DNA of 64,000 nucleotides from contig OY101121.1 in assembly GCA_956465555.1 (NCBI GenBank), positions 62,001 through 126,000 on the forward strand, in the 5' to 3' direction. Position numbers and translations under genes: made by a program. Under the pieces are notes generated by a model, which was not told the DNA's origin, did not search any database, and worked only from the letters and a program-made list of their open reading frames with translations. The DNA is from Nitzschia sp. pyKryTriq1. Its lineage: Eukaryota; Bacillariophyta; Bacillariophyceae; Bacillariales; Bacillariaceae. This document shows, piece after piece, positions 22,233-33,539 of this stretch (positions within the stretch are counted from its first letter, which is position 1; each line of letters opens with the position of its first letter).

Positions 22233-25200
22233 TCATGCGTCGTCATCGTTATTACGGCTGGTGGCATTGTTGTTGTTGGCCATGGCATACTGACGAGCGT
22301 CATATTCAATCTCTTGCAACAGAGTAGGATCATTCGCTAAGTATTCCTTCACTTCCATCTTGTACGACTTGAAAATATCCAGTAGATACGTCATGAGCTC
22401 CTTCAACAAAGGAGAGCAACTCGCTTGCAATTTCGTCTTGAGGTTGCAGAGAATCGGAAGGACAATCTCAATCAAATGCTTGCGGCTAATCTTGGACAGC
22501 AAGCGATTCTTGGCAATGGAGACTTGGCGGGTAGGATTCGGGACATTGGGATCTTCCATCATGTAATCCTGCTCTTCTTGGTTCATCTTGCTGCCAACCT
22601 TGATCGACTTGCTCGTCAAGATCGAAAAGGCGTCCACCAAGACATTCCAAGCACTTTGTAACTTGGGCCCAAAGTCTTGGTTGCCCGTCTTCATCTGGCA
22701 CACCCTACCCAAATCACCCTCGTTACTGACAGCCTCACCCAAGACTTCCTTGGCCAACCGGGCCGTTACTCCAATCTTCTCTTCGTCACTCAACTTGCTC
22801 AACAAAAAATCATACATGCGTCGTCGGCGAAGGCGACCCAATTCCCCATTCAGGTAAATGCCTTCAAAGCCGACAGCGATTCCACTGCCACCATCCCCTT
22901 GGCTAGCAGCGGCAACATAAATAGGATGCGCCGTGCACTTGTTCAACACAAACAAGGCTTCGACAAAGTGATTGAAAAAGAGCTTCGGATTGCGTGTCGA
23001 CAATGGCCCACTGAGGACACTTTCGGCCAAGGCAGCGACTTCTTCATTCTCGTCGGAACAAGCCACGAGAAAACGATGAAACAAAAGACCACGCCACTTG
23101 ATGTAGTCTTGTAGTAGAAGACTCGAAAGGAGCAAGACGGCATGCTTTCGAGTAATGGCGAATCCAGCATTGGTATTGCTTTGAAGAAGATTCGTTTCGG
23201 GGTCGGAGGTTCCGGATTGAAGACAAGACGCCATGACTGGTAAGTACCTGTCGGCCATGTTGGTGTAGCGGACGCACAAATCGCCCAGTACCAACAAGGC
23301 GTTGCTCTGAACCGCAGGACTTGGATTCGGAGCAGAAGGATGGAGCTCTCGTGCAAAAATATTCAACGAGTTCTTGGCCAAAGCTTCATCTCTCAAACAG
23401 AGTTTACCGAGAACGGTAAACGCATGAGCGCGGATGGTAGTGGGAGTCTCTGTCACGCTACTCGATCCAGGAAGCGTGGGTGGAAGTAGACTCTGGACTA
23501 GCTCTTGCAATCGTTTAGATGGCGTTTCATGCATGCCTCGAAGTTGATTCGCAGCGTCGTCGTTGTTCTTTTTCTGTTGGGAAGAATCTTTTTCGTCGTC
23601 GTCCACTCGAAATCCCACCATGGACAACTCCCCGACACAAAATAAGGCCCGCACCAAGCGTTGTTGACGATCTGGAGTAAAGGCCATGTCGTCCCCTCCG
23701 CCGTACTTGACGGAAGTGGCCATTTCTTCTTCGCATGCCGTATACGCCAAGCGGATCCATTGCGAGCATAGAGTTCGAGCGTTGGCAGGATCCAAACGCA
23801 TGGAAACCGAGGTCAGTGCCGAGATGGCTCCTCCAATGACCTCGGGAGGAAAGCTGAGCTTGCACACTTCATCTCGCAAGTCGGCATGGATGTTCTGCGC
23901 CGATTCTTCGTCCAAACCGGGTGCCAGTTTCGATACAACGCAAAGACATGACCTCAAAGTGCCTCGGAGCCATGATGATGATGCTGATGCTGATGAAGTC
24001 TTACCGCATCGTAAAAGCAATATTTTCCAGGAACTTCCACACAAGGCCTCCAGACCCACGCACGATGACGAGGATCTCTTGCTATTCTTTTGAAGGGTCT
24101 GCACCATGGTCTTGACTTGTTTGGAAGATGACGAGGCGGACAGCAAGAGAGCTTCGAGCAAACACCAAACTCCCACCACTTGAGCTTCCGAGGTCTCTGG
24201 GTCTTGCAAAGATTCCTGGGCAACAATGGCAGACTGTTTCCACAGTTGTTTGTGAATACGATCGGAATCATTGAGAGCCATTTGACGCAAGGCCGTCTGA
24301 AGAGCTTGCCGGGCGCCCTTGGAAGCACCTTGACTACTGCACGAGTTGGCGACATGTGCCAAGAGACGCCATGCCGCAGCAGTCTTGGCAGCGGACATGG
24401 TGTGGTCGCCGTCATTTTCGTTCATGGAAAGCAGCAATGGCGTCACCACGACTTGATCAAGACTTCCAATCGCTTTGGACGAGACATCTTCATCCAATAC
24501 CATGGGCAAGACACACGTCGACCAAGCTTGCTCGAGAAGAGATCCGACGGTGGGATGGTTCAGATATGCCTCCAACAATTGGGTGATGGATTCAGCAGCC
24601 GCCTTGCGTGTCAACAAACTCGAGTCTTGACAGAGCTCACAAAAGGTGGCAATGTAGATTTCGGACAACAACATCAAGTCGCCTTGTTGGGCCAGCAATA
24701 CTTGTTTGAGTGCCAAAACGGCCGCCTTGCGAACTGTGGCAGTCTCATCCCGAAGCGCTCGTTTCCGGAGGGAGAAGAGTAGAGTTTCATCCAACCAGTC
24801 GGGATGAGCCGACGTGGCAGTTTCGATGGAAGTTGCCGCTCGTGCCCGGACGGCTGCCAATTTGTCGACCAAGCGTCCCTGCAAGGCCTTCCACAAGGCC
24901 ACGGGGAGTGGCAGGAGGGTACTACCGTCTTCATTGCTTCCCGCCGACATGGGTGTTTCAGGTGCTGCCGGTGTGTTGGCACCACCACCACCACCCGCCG
25001 CATAATTAGTACTACCATCTGCAGCTCCTCCTAATACGACCACGGTATCCTCGTGATGCGCCGAAAGCCAGTCTTGCGCCAAGATGCGTCCCAAGAGTTC
25101 ACAAGCGAGCAATCGATGAAGGGAGACTTTGGATTTGGCCAGCTTGAGCAGGTACCTCAAAAAGTGAGCACGTTCCACGAGAGGCAGTGCGGGGACACAA

Positions 25201-27044
25201 TGGACCAAGGCGTCGACCGTGGGGCCTCTAGCGCTGGCTCGCTCCAAGCCTTGCGTGGTGGCGAGTTTCTGCAAGAGTCCCACAAAGACGGACCAGACGG
25301 GTCGTGGCTTGGATGACAACGATCCCCCCGCTAAAGGCGTGACTCCTCCTACTCCTCCCCCTCCCAAAGAGCCGCCGAGGGAGGATCGACGTCCCTTGAG
25401 GGCTGGCGAGGAAATGAGAGTGAGTCCTCCATCGGTACCGGGGATTTCGACACTACTTCTCCTTCGACGTGGCGTTTTCCCATTCTTGGCTGTAGTCGTT
25501 GCGGGCGTCATCAAGAGGCCGCCAGTCGATCTTCTACGACCACGACCACCACGAGAGGGGGTTTGTTGATTGGTAGCATCGCCAAGGGATGATCTACGTC
25601 CGCCTGCTCCTCGTGATGATGATTCGCTGAGTGAAGCACGGTGGAATCCTTCCATCAAGTCTTGCAGAGCTTCGGCTGCGGCCTTTTGAGCGTCGAGTTT
25701 TCCCTTTTCTCCATTGGGTAGAATTTCCTTGAATTGAAGTAGATGCAACAATCCTCGACAAGCCAGTACGGCTGTTTCGTGTTGGCGGGTTGTGTTGGTA
25801 CTGCTACTGCTGTTGCTACTGCCGTTGTTGCTGTTGCTGGATGATTTGCTGTTGCCATGATTGGAATGATGATAATGCGCCAAGGATGCTTGTAGGGCCT
25901 TGGATGCTTGCTGGACAATATTCGAGCAGCAGCCGATGTGTTGTTGTTGTTGAGTATCATTGTCCTGGTCCTCCTCATGATCATCATGTTCATGCTGGAA
26001 TTTGGACTGCAGAGCCGCCGCGGTACCAAACGAGGCACAGACAGCCTCTAGAACGGCTTCTCGTGCTTCAAAGGACCAAGCGGCGAATTCCCGTTGGTGG
26101 GGAATGGCACACACTGCCAAGGCGACTTGGAGTCCAATCTGCAAGATCTTATTATTCTTGTTGTTGGTGTCTTGGTCGGCGTCGTCTACCAGCATATCAT
26201 CTTCGTCTAGTTCCTCTTCGTCCTCATGGTCGTCGGGTGATGGTGGTGAAGCTTGATCGTTGCGTCGAGTTCGTTTCTTGGGAGGAGACTTGGAGGGCGA
26301 CTTTGCAGTTATAGAAGTGCTAGAAGTAGTAGTAGATGATGATTCCACTCGCCAGACCACAAGATCGTCTTCACGGCCGCAGCACTCGAGCGACCAGCGA
26401 CGAACCAATGCGGTCAAGGCGGTAAGCCATTCCAAGTCGACGAGACCGCTTCCCAGTGCTCCCGGCAGGCTGAGCGCCTTGGCGTACAACCACGCGGCTT
26501 GCACGGCCGGGAGCGTCAAGGTCTGAGCATTCTTGTGGGTGGTAGCGGTGGCAGAAGCAGAAGCAGCAGCCATGGCATCCAGCAGGACTTCTTCGTTTGC
26601 TTCCACGTCTTGAGTGGCGGGCATTAGGTCCTGACGGTCGACACGATTCTGCAGCAGAGGACCCACCAGCGGACCCAGAGCCGAGGCTTGATCGCCCAAT
26701 ATATCTCGCAACGAGGCCTTGCTACTACTACTAGTATCACTAGTAACATTGGCATTGCCATTGTTCGCGTTGACAAGTGCTTGCGCCAACACGCTGCACA
26801 AGTAGCCTTGGCGTGCTAGTTCCGACGACGAGGTTCCTCCTCCTCCTCCTCCTCCTCCAGCTCCAATGGCAGAACTACTGTCGGTGCTTTCATCGTCGTC
26901 GCCATCGTTATCGTTCAAATGAACGTGAAGGTGACAGTGGGCCGCTCCTCCGCCAACAGCACCGGTAATACCGGTAATAGGAACTCCGTCGCTCTCCAAC
27001 AATCTCTGAAAGGCATCGCTAATCGCCGATTGTACTGCCGCCAT
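22233..27044 (-). CDS. NCAPD3: Condensin II subunit CAP-D3
   Basis: Single exon, 1603 residues, ATG at 27044. HEAT-type helical repeats fill most of the protein (LKLAKSKVSLHRLLACELLG, ETATVRKAAVLALKQVLLAQ, SPAVQSNALLVLGDLCVRYT). The stretch from TTIRAHAFTVLGKLCLRDE through NPKLFFNHFVEALFVLN is the conserved Cnd1 core. The C-terminal NLKTKLQASCSPLLKELMTY and EYLANDPTLLQEIEYDARQ are CAP-D3-type rather than CAP-D2-type. The protein is the HEAT subunit of condensin II, acting on chromosomes in prophase compaction. A long acidic/Ser/His low-complexity stretch (about residues 230-420) and a basic Arg/Ser-rich segment (about 480-560, possible phosphosites) are inserted. Its 3' end converges on sirB. 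Confidence 0.85.
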   Translation of the reverse strand: MAAVQSAISDAFQRLLESDGVPITGITGAVGGGAAHCHLHVHLNDNDGDDDESTDSSSAIGAGGGGGGGGTSSSELARQGYLCSVLAQALVNANNGNANVTSDTSSSSKASLRDILGDQASALGPLVGPLLQNRVDRQDLMPATQDVEANEEVLLDAMAAASASATATTHKNAQTLTLPAVQAAWLYAKALSLPGALGSGLVDLEWLTALTALVRRWSLECCGREDDLVVWRVESSSTTTSSTSITAKSPSKSPPKKRTRRNDQASPPSPDDHEDEEELDEDDMLVDDADQDTNNKNNKILQIGLQVALAVCAIPHQREFAAWSFEAREAVLEAVCASFGTAAALQSKFQHEHDDHEEDQDNDTQQQQHIGCCSNIVQQASKALQASLAHYHHSNHGNSKSSSNSNNGSSNSSSSTNTTRQHETAVLACRGLLHLLQFKEILPNGEKGKLDAQKAAAEALQDLMEGFHRASLSESSSRGAGGRRSSLGDATNQQTPSRGGRGRRRSTGGLLMTPATTTAKNGKTPRRRRSSVEIPGTDGGLTLISSPALKGRRSSLGGSLGGGGVGGVTPLAGGSLSSKPRPVWSVFVGLLQKLATTQGLERASARGPTVDALVHCVPALPLVERAHFLRYLLKLAKSKVSLHRLLACELLGRILAQDWLSAHHEDTVVVLGGAADGSTNYAAGGGGGANTPAAPETPMSAGSNEDGSTLLPLPVALWKALQGRLVDKLAAVRARAATSIETATSAHPDWLDETLLFSLRKRALRDETATVRKAAVLALKQVLLAQQGDLMLLSEIYIATFCELCQDSSLLTRKAAAESITQLLEAYLNHPTVGSLLEQAWSTCVLPMVLDEDVSSKAIGSLDQVVVTPLLLSMNENDGDHTMSAAKTAAAWRLLAHVANSCSSQGASKGARQALQTALRQMALNDSDRIHKQLWKQSAIVAQESLQDPETSEAQVVGVWCLLEALLLSASSSSKQVKTMVQTLQKNSKRSSSSCVGLEALCGSSWKILLLRCGKTSSASASSSWLRGTLRSCLCVVSKLAPGLDEESAQNIHADLRDEVCKLSFPPEVIGGAISALTSVSMRLDPANARTLCSQWIRLAYTACEEEMATSVKYGGGDDMAFTPDRQQRLVRALFCVGELSMVGFRVDDDEKDSSQQKKNNDDAANQLRGMHETPSKRLQELVQSLLPPTLPGSSSVTETPTTIRAHAFTVLGKLCLRDEALAKNSLNIFARELHPSAPNPSPAVQSNALLVLGDLCVRYTNMADRYLPVMASCLQSGTSDPETNLLQSNTNAGFAITRKHAVLLLSSLLLQDYIKWRGLLFHRFLVACSDENEEVAALAESVLSGPLSTRNPKLFFNHFVEALFVLNKCTAHPIYVAAASQGDGGSGIAVGFEGIYLNGELGRLRRRRMYDFLLSKLSDEEKIGVTARLAKEVLGEAVSNEGDLGRVCQMKTGNQDFGPKLQSAWNVLVDAFSILTSKSIKVGSKMNQEEQDYMMEDPNVPNPTRQVSIAKNRLLSKISRKHLIEIVLPILCNLKTKLQASCSPLLKELMTYLLDIFKSYKMEVKEYLANDPTLLQEIEYDARQYAMANNNNATSRNNDDDA

Positions 27045-27608
27045 GGTGAATGACAGTTACGGTACCGATTCGTACAGTACGTGTAGAGTACAGTCGGTGC
27101 TGTAGTAAAGGTGATGATGATGATGAATAATGGATGTTGTTCTTGCTTTTGTTGTTGTTGTTGCCACACGAAAGGGCAAGCTCTACGAGTAGTAGCGGAG
27201 TGTATCTTCCTGTTGAGTTTCTACCAGACTTCCCGTAGGCGAGGCTCGCGCGGACACTCTCATTCAAAAATCGGGCGCCGGCAGGATAGGACAGGACTGA
27301 TTCGACTGATGATCAGTCCGTCCGTCCGCCGTCACATCGGATTGATTGATACGACTAATTAATTATTGATGAAACATCATGCGGAGGGAACGTTTCGTGG
27401 CCACAAACTTGCTTTTACTGTACCGGTACAGTATATCATCGAAGCTCCAAGATACAAAACGACTGCGCACTACTCATCATCACTCACTCTTGAATATTAT
27501 GTGAATTGAAAGCCTCCTCATAACTCACTTTTAGTTCAACAATACTTGTCGATATTACAAAATACAAAATACAAAGAATCAAAATATTTTTAGTATTATA
27601 ATAACAAT
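27045..27608. other. Divergent promoter region of CAP-D3 and CHORD genes
   Basis: Contains GATGAT and TTG runs (27110-27160), a CGTCCGTCCGCCG word and A/T-rich sequence just before the ATG at 27609. No gene is supported. Confidence 0.5.
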
Positions 27609-28559
27609 ATGAAGATATTTTTGCACTATGAAGACAATGAAGACAGTGATCTCCACAAATCGCTCAAAATCACGCTGCCCAAATCTTGGAAGACGGGTCC
27701 CGCTTCCAATCTGCTAAAGCAGTTTGTCGAATCGTACAATAACAACACTGCTCTGGCCGAGTCGAATCATCGACTGGTCGAGGAAGAACTGCATTTGGCC
27801 CAACGTTGTCAAGTAAGTAGTAGTAGTGGTGGTGGAAGTGGAAGTGGTACTGGTGGTAACGACAAGACGGAACTGGTGCCGATTTGCAGTGATGCCATTG
27901 TGCTGGACGAAATGGCCGATCGCGCCGATGTGTACATTTGTCATGGACCGAGTCAGACGGTAGCCGAACGTGCGGCGGAACAACGAAGACTGCAAGAAGA
28001 GCAGCAGGCCAGCCGGCTCAAGAATTCCGTGGCGTGCACCCACTTTGGATGCCAAAATCGATTCCCTCCCGGCGGACCCTACCCCGATTGTCAGTACCAT
28101 CAGCTTCCGCCCGTCTTTCATGAAACGGCCAAATATTGGGCGTGCTGTCCGAACAAAAAAGCCTATGACTGGGACGACTTTCAAAGAATTCCCGGATGTC
28201 AGACGGGGAAATGCAGCCAAGTCAAGCAGGAGGAGGGCCAGAAACTCTTCTTGGGTGGGACCGACTTGAGAGAACAAGCGGCGGAGGCTTCGGGGTTGAA
28301 GAGTATTGACGATTTCAACAAGGCGCAGAGTGCCGGTGGGGCCGAGGCGGCTCCGGTATTGGAGCGATGCCAAAAGGTCATGGCCGAACTGGGTGTCGAA
28401 AAGGAACTATATCTGCAAGTGCTGGAGGGGATGAGAAAGGAACACGCCAACGCTGCCTCCAATGAAGCCGAACTACTCCAAATGGTGGCGGAGGATTTGG
28501 GCATTAGGCTCAAGGCAATGATGAAAGCGGTCGCGGTGGAACAGCTCCGAATAAAGTAA
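27609..28559 (+). CDS. Single-CHORD zinc-binding protein
   Basis: Single exon, 316 residues. Residues about 143-202 are one CHORD domain: CTHFGCQNRF, CQYHQLPPVFHETAKYW, ACCPNKKAYDWDDFQRIPGC and QTGKC supply the Cys/His ligands. The N-terminal about 100 residues begin MKIFLHYEDNED, resembling a small beta-grasp-like segment, and the C-terminus is helical and charged. CHORD domains in RAR1/CHP proteins work as HSP90-SGT1 co-chaperones, and HSP90-linked folding is inferred here. Unlike RAR1 there is only one CHORD and no CS domain. Confidence 0.8.
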   Translation: MKIFLHYEDNEDSDLHKSLKITLPKSWKTGPASNLLKQFVESYNNNTALAESNHRLVEEELHLAQRCQVSSSSGGGSGSGTGGNDKTELVPICSDAIVLDEMADRADVYICHGPSQTVAERAAEQRRLQEEQQASRLKNSVACTHFGCQNRFPPGGPYPDCQYHQLPPVFHETAKYWACCPNKKAYDWDDFQRIPGCQTGKCSQVKQEEGQKLFLGGTDLREQAAEASGLKSIDDFNKAQSAGGAEAAPVLERCQKVMAELGVEKELYLQVLEGMRKEHANAASNEAELLQMVAEDLGIRLKAMMKAVAVEQLRIK

Positions 28560-28717
28560 AATTAATAGTACGGTACTACTACTCTACCATATCATTACAC
28601 TGCACATACTACTGCTGACTGGCTGTAACTAACCGGGCCGGGCCGTCTATACAGTACAGGTACGTTTTAAAATATATACAGTACAGTACATACTCGTATA
28701 TTATAACGCATCATAAT

Positions 28718-31700
28718 CTATGCGTTGGCCGGTGGGACGTAGCCATTGTCTTTGCAAACTTGTTCGAAACTTGGTGGATTGGCAGCGGCATCGCCATCGC
28801 CATCGCTCTGGCTCACCAGTTCTGGTTCTGGGTAGTTGAACTCGTACACACAGTTGCAAATGGCAGGTCGATTTTGACTGCCGCAGGTGTACACTAACAG
28901 TATAGTGCGTGTAGTGAATGAGTATTGATAGGATAGGATAGGATAGGATAGGATAGGATAGCATCATGAAAAGAGAATGAATGAATGAATGAATGAATGG
29001 AAGAATGACAAACAAACAAGAAATAATAGTGTCAGGTCGCGAACTACCGTTATACCATATCAGTCAGTCCATTCACTCAATATGAAAGTATGCGTAGAGT
29101 TCAGACTTACCAATTTCACATAATGAACTACAATGCGGTACCGGTAATATTCGCAAAAAAGGGAAGAGCGCGGAAAATCATTGTCAGGGAGGTGGTGGTG
29201 GTAATACAGCAGCAGCAGCAGTAGTAGTAGTAGTATTGTGAGATGATGTGAAAACAAGAAATGAATGGATGCATGAATGAATGAATGAATGAATCAAAAT
29301 CGCAAATGACTTCACTTCACTTTACTCGCCGCACCAATACTTTCAAGAGTCCAACAACAACTTTACTTACCGTTGAAACGAGTGGCAACTCATAAACTTG
29401 TTTTGTGCGGCATTGCATCGAATACGTTGATAGTTCTGTGCCAAGTCATCAAAACGTGGTACTGGATCACGGTCCGGGACGATATTGAACTATCATGATG
29501 ATGGATTTGGATCGACGATCATGGATGGATGGATGAAATGATGGATGAAGAAACAGAAAAGGGAGAGACGAAAGAAGGCAAACACATGAGAAACCAATCG
29601 GGATGGAGAGAAAGAAAGAAGAAGAGAAGAAGAAAAGAGACTTACCGTATACTTGTTCAAGGCATCCGGAAGGACTTTTGGTTCAAAACTCTGTCCACTG
29701 ATCATCGCGTTGGGACCGGACAATGCGACCGAGGGGACGTCACTCTGCGCGCTAGAGATCATCGCGAGTCCTATAAATCAAGTAGCAAGAAGAAAGGAAG
29801 GAAGAGGGTTTAGTCATTCGTGGTGTCGGAACGGTAGAGTTTGTGGTTGAAACAACAACAACAACAACAACATGAACATGAACATGAACAATATCTTACC
29901 GCCACCCAAACTATGACCTGTCAATTGGATATTATTACTATCAAACGTTGGGTCGTTTTTCAACTCTTCTACAAACGGGGTAGTGACCTTGTAGAAGGAA
30001 ACTGCTTCGACCGACCCACTTTGAACAAAACTTATCATGGCAACGATATCTGATCAAGACAATAAAACAACAAGGAGAAGTGAGGAAGGTCGAATGAATT
30101 ATAATATAGAATTTGTTTCGATTGTGCCTTTCGAGTAGTGACTGTCTGTATACCGGTATTGATGATTGACGACCAGGTCTGACAAAACTCACCGCTTAGA
30201 ATTGGAGTCCACAGTTCGCCTATTGGAAGAATGAGACGAAGCCCCTGTGAAAGCATTGCCGCAGACCAAAGTTGCAAATCCGCGAGCTGCCGAAAAAGAA
30301 ATCACGTAACCCAAGGCAAGGCAACGTATTTTGAGAGGCTCTGAAGGTAGGCGACGGAACACCAAATGATCCTTTCACCCTGTAGGCAGTCACAGTCAGA
30401 ATAGTACAGTACAACATTACTTACGAGATCCCAGCTAGTTTGCGTTCCACGGATGCTGACCACCCCTCGATCTTTACCATCCACATTATCCGATTTGAAA
30501 CGAAACAAACGAAAAAAGACAGGAGAGTTCTGGTTGCCCTTCCGTCTTCGATATTCGGATACAGTGAAAAGGTCCTCCTCGACGACTTCCCCCGAGTTGT
30601 TGAACCACCCCTCCAGTTGCGACTTGGCAGTATCATTGGTCTTGTAGGCTAGACCCGAGAGAAAGGCAAAGTCCGCCAACGTGGCATTCACTCCAAAGGT
30701 AATGCTTTTGGATAAATCGCAGGTTCCGTAACGAACATCATCTGGTTGAGGCTTCCATGCATAACCATCGACAAAGGTGAGAGACTTTTGAGAGGAGGGC
30801 TCCCAGCCTTGTTGCGATGCCACGAAAAATATTGCCAACCAGACAATACCACAACCCGCCAAAATGAGCTGCCAAAGTTTTCGAGTTTTGTTGTAGCTGA
30901 TAGCTCCTATCAAATCGTTGAGCCTGGATTGCTTACTCCAACGAATCTTGTTGGTTGCTCCACTTATTAGACTTAGTTGACCCACCTCTTCCACCACTGA
31001 CAGTAGATTGACGTAGTGTCGGATGAATGAGACAGTAGCAACAATGATGAAAAGAAATGCGAGTGGAAAATTCCGGACATAAAAAAGAACACCCAAGGGA
31101 AAGATGTATAAAAATGATATTTCCAAACCGGTTGCGATCCAGCAAAGAAGATCCGAAGCCTGGTTTATCCGTTCCTGTTGTGCGACAAGAAACAATCCTT
31201 CGTTTGGCTCGTCTGATATCTCCGACTCTCGTCTCGATTGTCGTCGGCGTTTGGAAGGGGTAGCTGCTGCTGCTGCTGCTGCTACTACTGGTATGACAGA
31301 ATAGCTTTGTTTCTTTAGGCTATCCTCTTTTCTGGCTTGAAAGATCCTCCTGGTTACTCTGACCTGGCGGCGTAGATCCTTCAAGAGTGGAATGGAAGCT
31401 AGAGCGCACAATACCATGACACCGAGTATTGACAATCCTGGTAATTCCATGTAAACCAGAAAGGAAAGAAGGACCAAGAAGAAAACGATCATGCCGATGA
31501 CGGAACATATGAGGCTACTTCGTATCTGATGCTCTGTCAGCGCACCCGGGCCACCGACAATGACAACATATCGCGAATTTCTCGGTCGACAAAATAATCG
31601 CTCCAGGCTCCAGGTGTTCTTCGTCACATACGGTCTGTTGTCTTGGACGTCGTCGATTGTATGTAGTGGTTGGGGAGGTTCCAAGGGTGAAAACAAAGGA

Positions 31701-33041
31701 ACAGAGTATCGTGATTGCGAAGCCGTCGATAGAAAGCTCAATTTAGTGATCCGTGCCCAAGGCCCAGTCCTTTCTTGTCTGCTCCACTCCAAAATGGAGT
31801 CCTGCTCGTTGATTAGTTGTCCTTCGGTATTATTCGTGATGATCGCCATGGAACGAGCAACATACTTGTGCGTGATGCAGCCACTGTAGGATGCTCTCTG
31901 TCTGAGAAGAACACATTCCTTGACACGCGTCCAGAACCCCTTTCCAATCATATCCTGGCGCTTGGATAGAAAGCTCAATGCTCCCTTCACCTCAAAGTAG
32001 ACACAATTGATGGCAAAAATAACAAAGAAGACGGATATCGTGGCATACCAAAAGAGCAAGGTGATGGTCCACCATTCGTCTTGTTTCATCAAGAGCGTGA
32101 TGCACATGACGAGTAACGGAAAGAGGACGAAGAAACAAAAAAAGAGCCAGTCGACCAAAACGTTGCCGTATCGATTGTTGAAGAAAAACAGCTTGATGAG
32201 GTAGTGGCCCGTCCAGGCATCGCCCACGAATGCTCCTGCAATGACAAGTCCTTGTGAAAATCCGTAGACGAAGACACAGATTCCAAGAAGAATCCTGCGT
32301 GCGTGTGGCGATGGAATGAAAAGAAAAGAAATGAATTGACCCATGGATGTGTCGCGTATCATTATACAATATAGTGGTACAGTAGTACGAACGAAAATGT
32401 ACGTACCCAATGACTCTGGCTGGATCCACCTTGCCGTCATTAATGCCGGTCGTTCCCACATGTATCGCCATTTCCAACACCATGACGAGCAATATTTGGA
32501 GGCACAAGACGAAAAAGATTCCCGTCCAGAACACGCACATGACGGTGTAAAGCAATCGTAGAAATTGCAACCCACTGGTCCCATCCGAGAGCTGCTTGAC
32601 TTGGATCCTTCTTCGGAGCGTGACCTCCTCAATACTTTCCTCCAGGATAAATTGGGACGTCTTGTCCTCAAAGACACGGGAGGCCGTGCGAGCGGGTCGA
32701 AATCTTACCAACGTCGACGGCGTGGAGAGCGTAAAGTGATCGCGAAAATAGTGCTCCAAACACAGCTCTAGCTCGGCTTCTGGCGCTACCTCGACCACTA
32801 TCTCGGATGCTGATGATCCTGATGCATCATTCGCTGTCCATTCATCCACAACCCGCACGACCTCGTCTCCTCCTTCTTCTTCGTCGGGCCGAAAGGAAAC
32901 GTTTTGCTTCAAGCCTTCGATATCGGCATCGTCCTTGTTCGAGGCTTGCTCCACCTGATTGGAACCATCACCGGTATTCGATCGATGACCTGCTCCGAAG
33001 AAGCCTTTCAACAATTCATCCATATGGTCAAGCGCTTCCAT
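28718..33041 (-). CDS. Polytopic class-3 (diacylglycerol lipase-like) lipase, nine exons
   Basis: Model: exons 33041-32407, 32294-30425, 30379-30311, 30244-30193, 30049-29900, 29770-29646, 29489-29371, 29127-29111 and 28893-28718; the sum is 3213 nt (1070 residues) and every phase agrees. The acidic N-terminus is followed by multiple membrane segments (LLYTVMCVFWTGIFFVLCLQ, VDWLFFCFFVLFPLLVMC, SVIGMIVFFLVLLSFLVYME, LEISFLYIFPLGVLFYV, LILAGCGIVWLAIFFVA). The lipase domain starts near residue 820 with SIRGTQTSWDL, has nucleophile Ser922 in GHSLGGG and a candidate catalytic Asp in VPDRDPVPR (973/975). The C-terminus has paired Cys. It probably releases fatty acid from a glycerolipid at a membrane. 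The third intron (66 nt) and the 17-nt eighth exon are the least certain parts. Confidence 0.8.
28921..29000. repeat. GGATA and GAAT short tandem repeats in lipase introns
   Basis: A GGATA pentamer run (about 28930-28961) is followed by a GAAT tetramer run (about 28977-29000), both in the last intron of the lipase gene. Another GAAT run lies at about 29274-29294 in the neighbouring intron. Confidence 0.85.
29111..29127 (-). other. 17-nt microexon of the lipase gene
   Basis: TAG acceptor just upstream (29128-29130 on the gene strand) and GTAAGT donor at 29110-29105. It converts phase 2 of the preceding exon to phase 1 as needed by the last exon and contributes the residues around SLCEI. Without it the last exon cannot be joined in frame. 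Confidence 0.6.
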
Positions 33042-33539
33042 TATTAGTTCGTTACTCGTTATTGGCTAGACTACTCGTTTCTCTTACAGGCACCGTCATT
33101 TTTATGTGAAATATATGTGATATGTGGTGATGGAAGTTGAGCCTTGTAGCGTTTTCAACGAGGTCGTCGGATCCCGTCTTGCTACTTCCAACCGTCAATC
33201 GTCTTCGTTATGCCCCAAGTGACGAAGGAATCATCGTCCTTGATCGAATGAATCATGGGCGTCCGTCCTTCCATCGATATTGGATTCCTCCGATCGAAGT
33301 CCACGCCGCGCATTCACCGTGGCGGGAACAATGCTCTAAGTGGGGGAAGAGCACAGAAAACTAAAGTTGTTAGAAAGTATTTGGCTAATCAGAGTAGTCA
33401 AGGGTTTTCCATGATGTGGGTCGATTTATGGAGCCGCAGTGGTCTTGCACCCGAAGGCCGAATGCCAAGTGCCCGAGTGCAAGCCTCAGGATTTCCTCAT
33501 GTACCATCGGATTGGTTTATTTTACATTGGATTATAACC
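33042..33539. other. Region between lipase gene and retroelement remnant
   Basis: Upstream of the lipase ATG. Short plus-strand frames are present but no domain was recognised. It may be partly an older, unrecognisable piece of the adjacent retroelement. Confidence 0.35.

Noticed and set aside
30301-30311. Stop codon shortly after the lipase RGT exon, suggesting a truncated lipase
   Set aside because: A 66-nt intron from 30310 to 30245 keeps frame and leads to the GHSLGGG exon, so the gene is read as intact.
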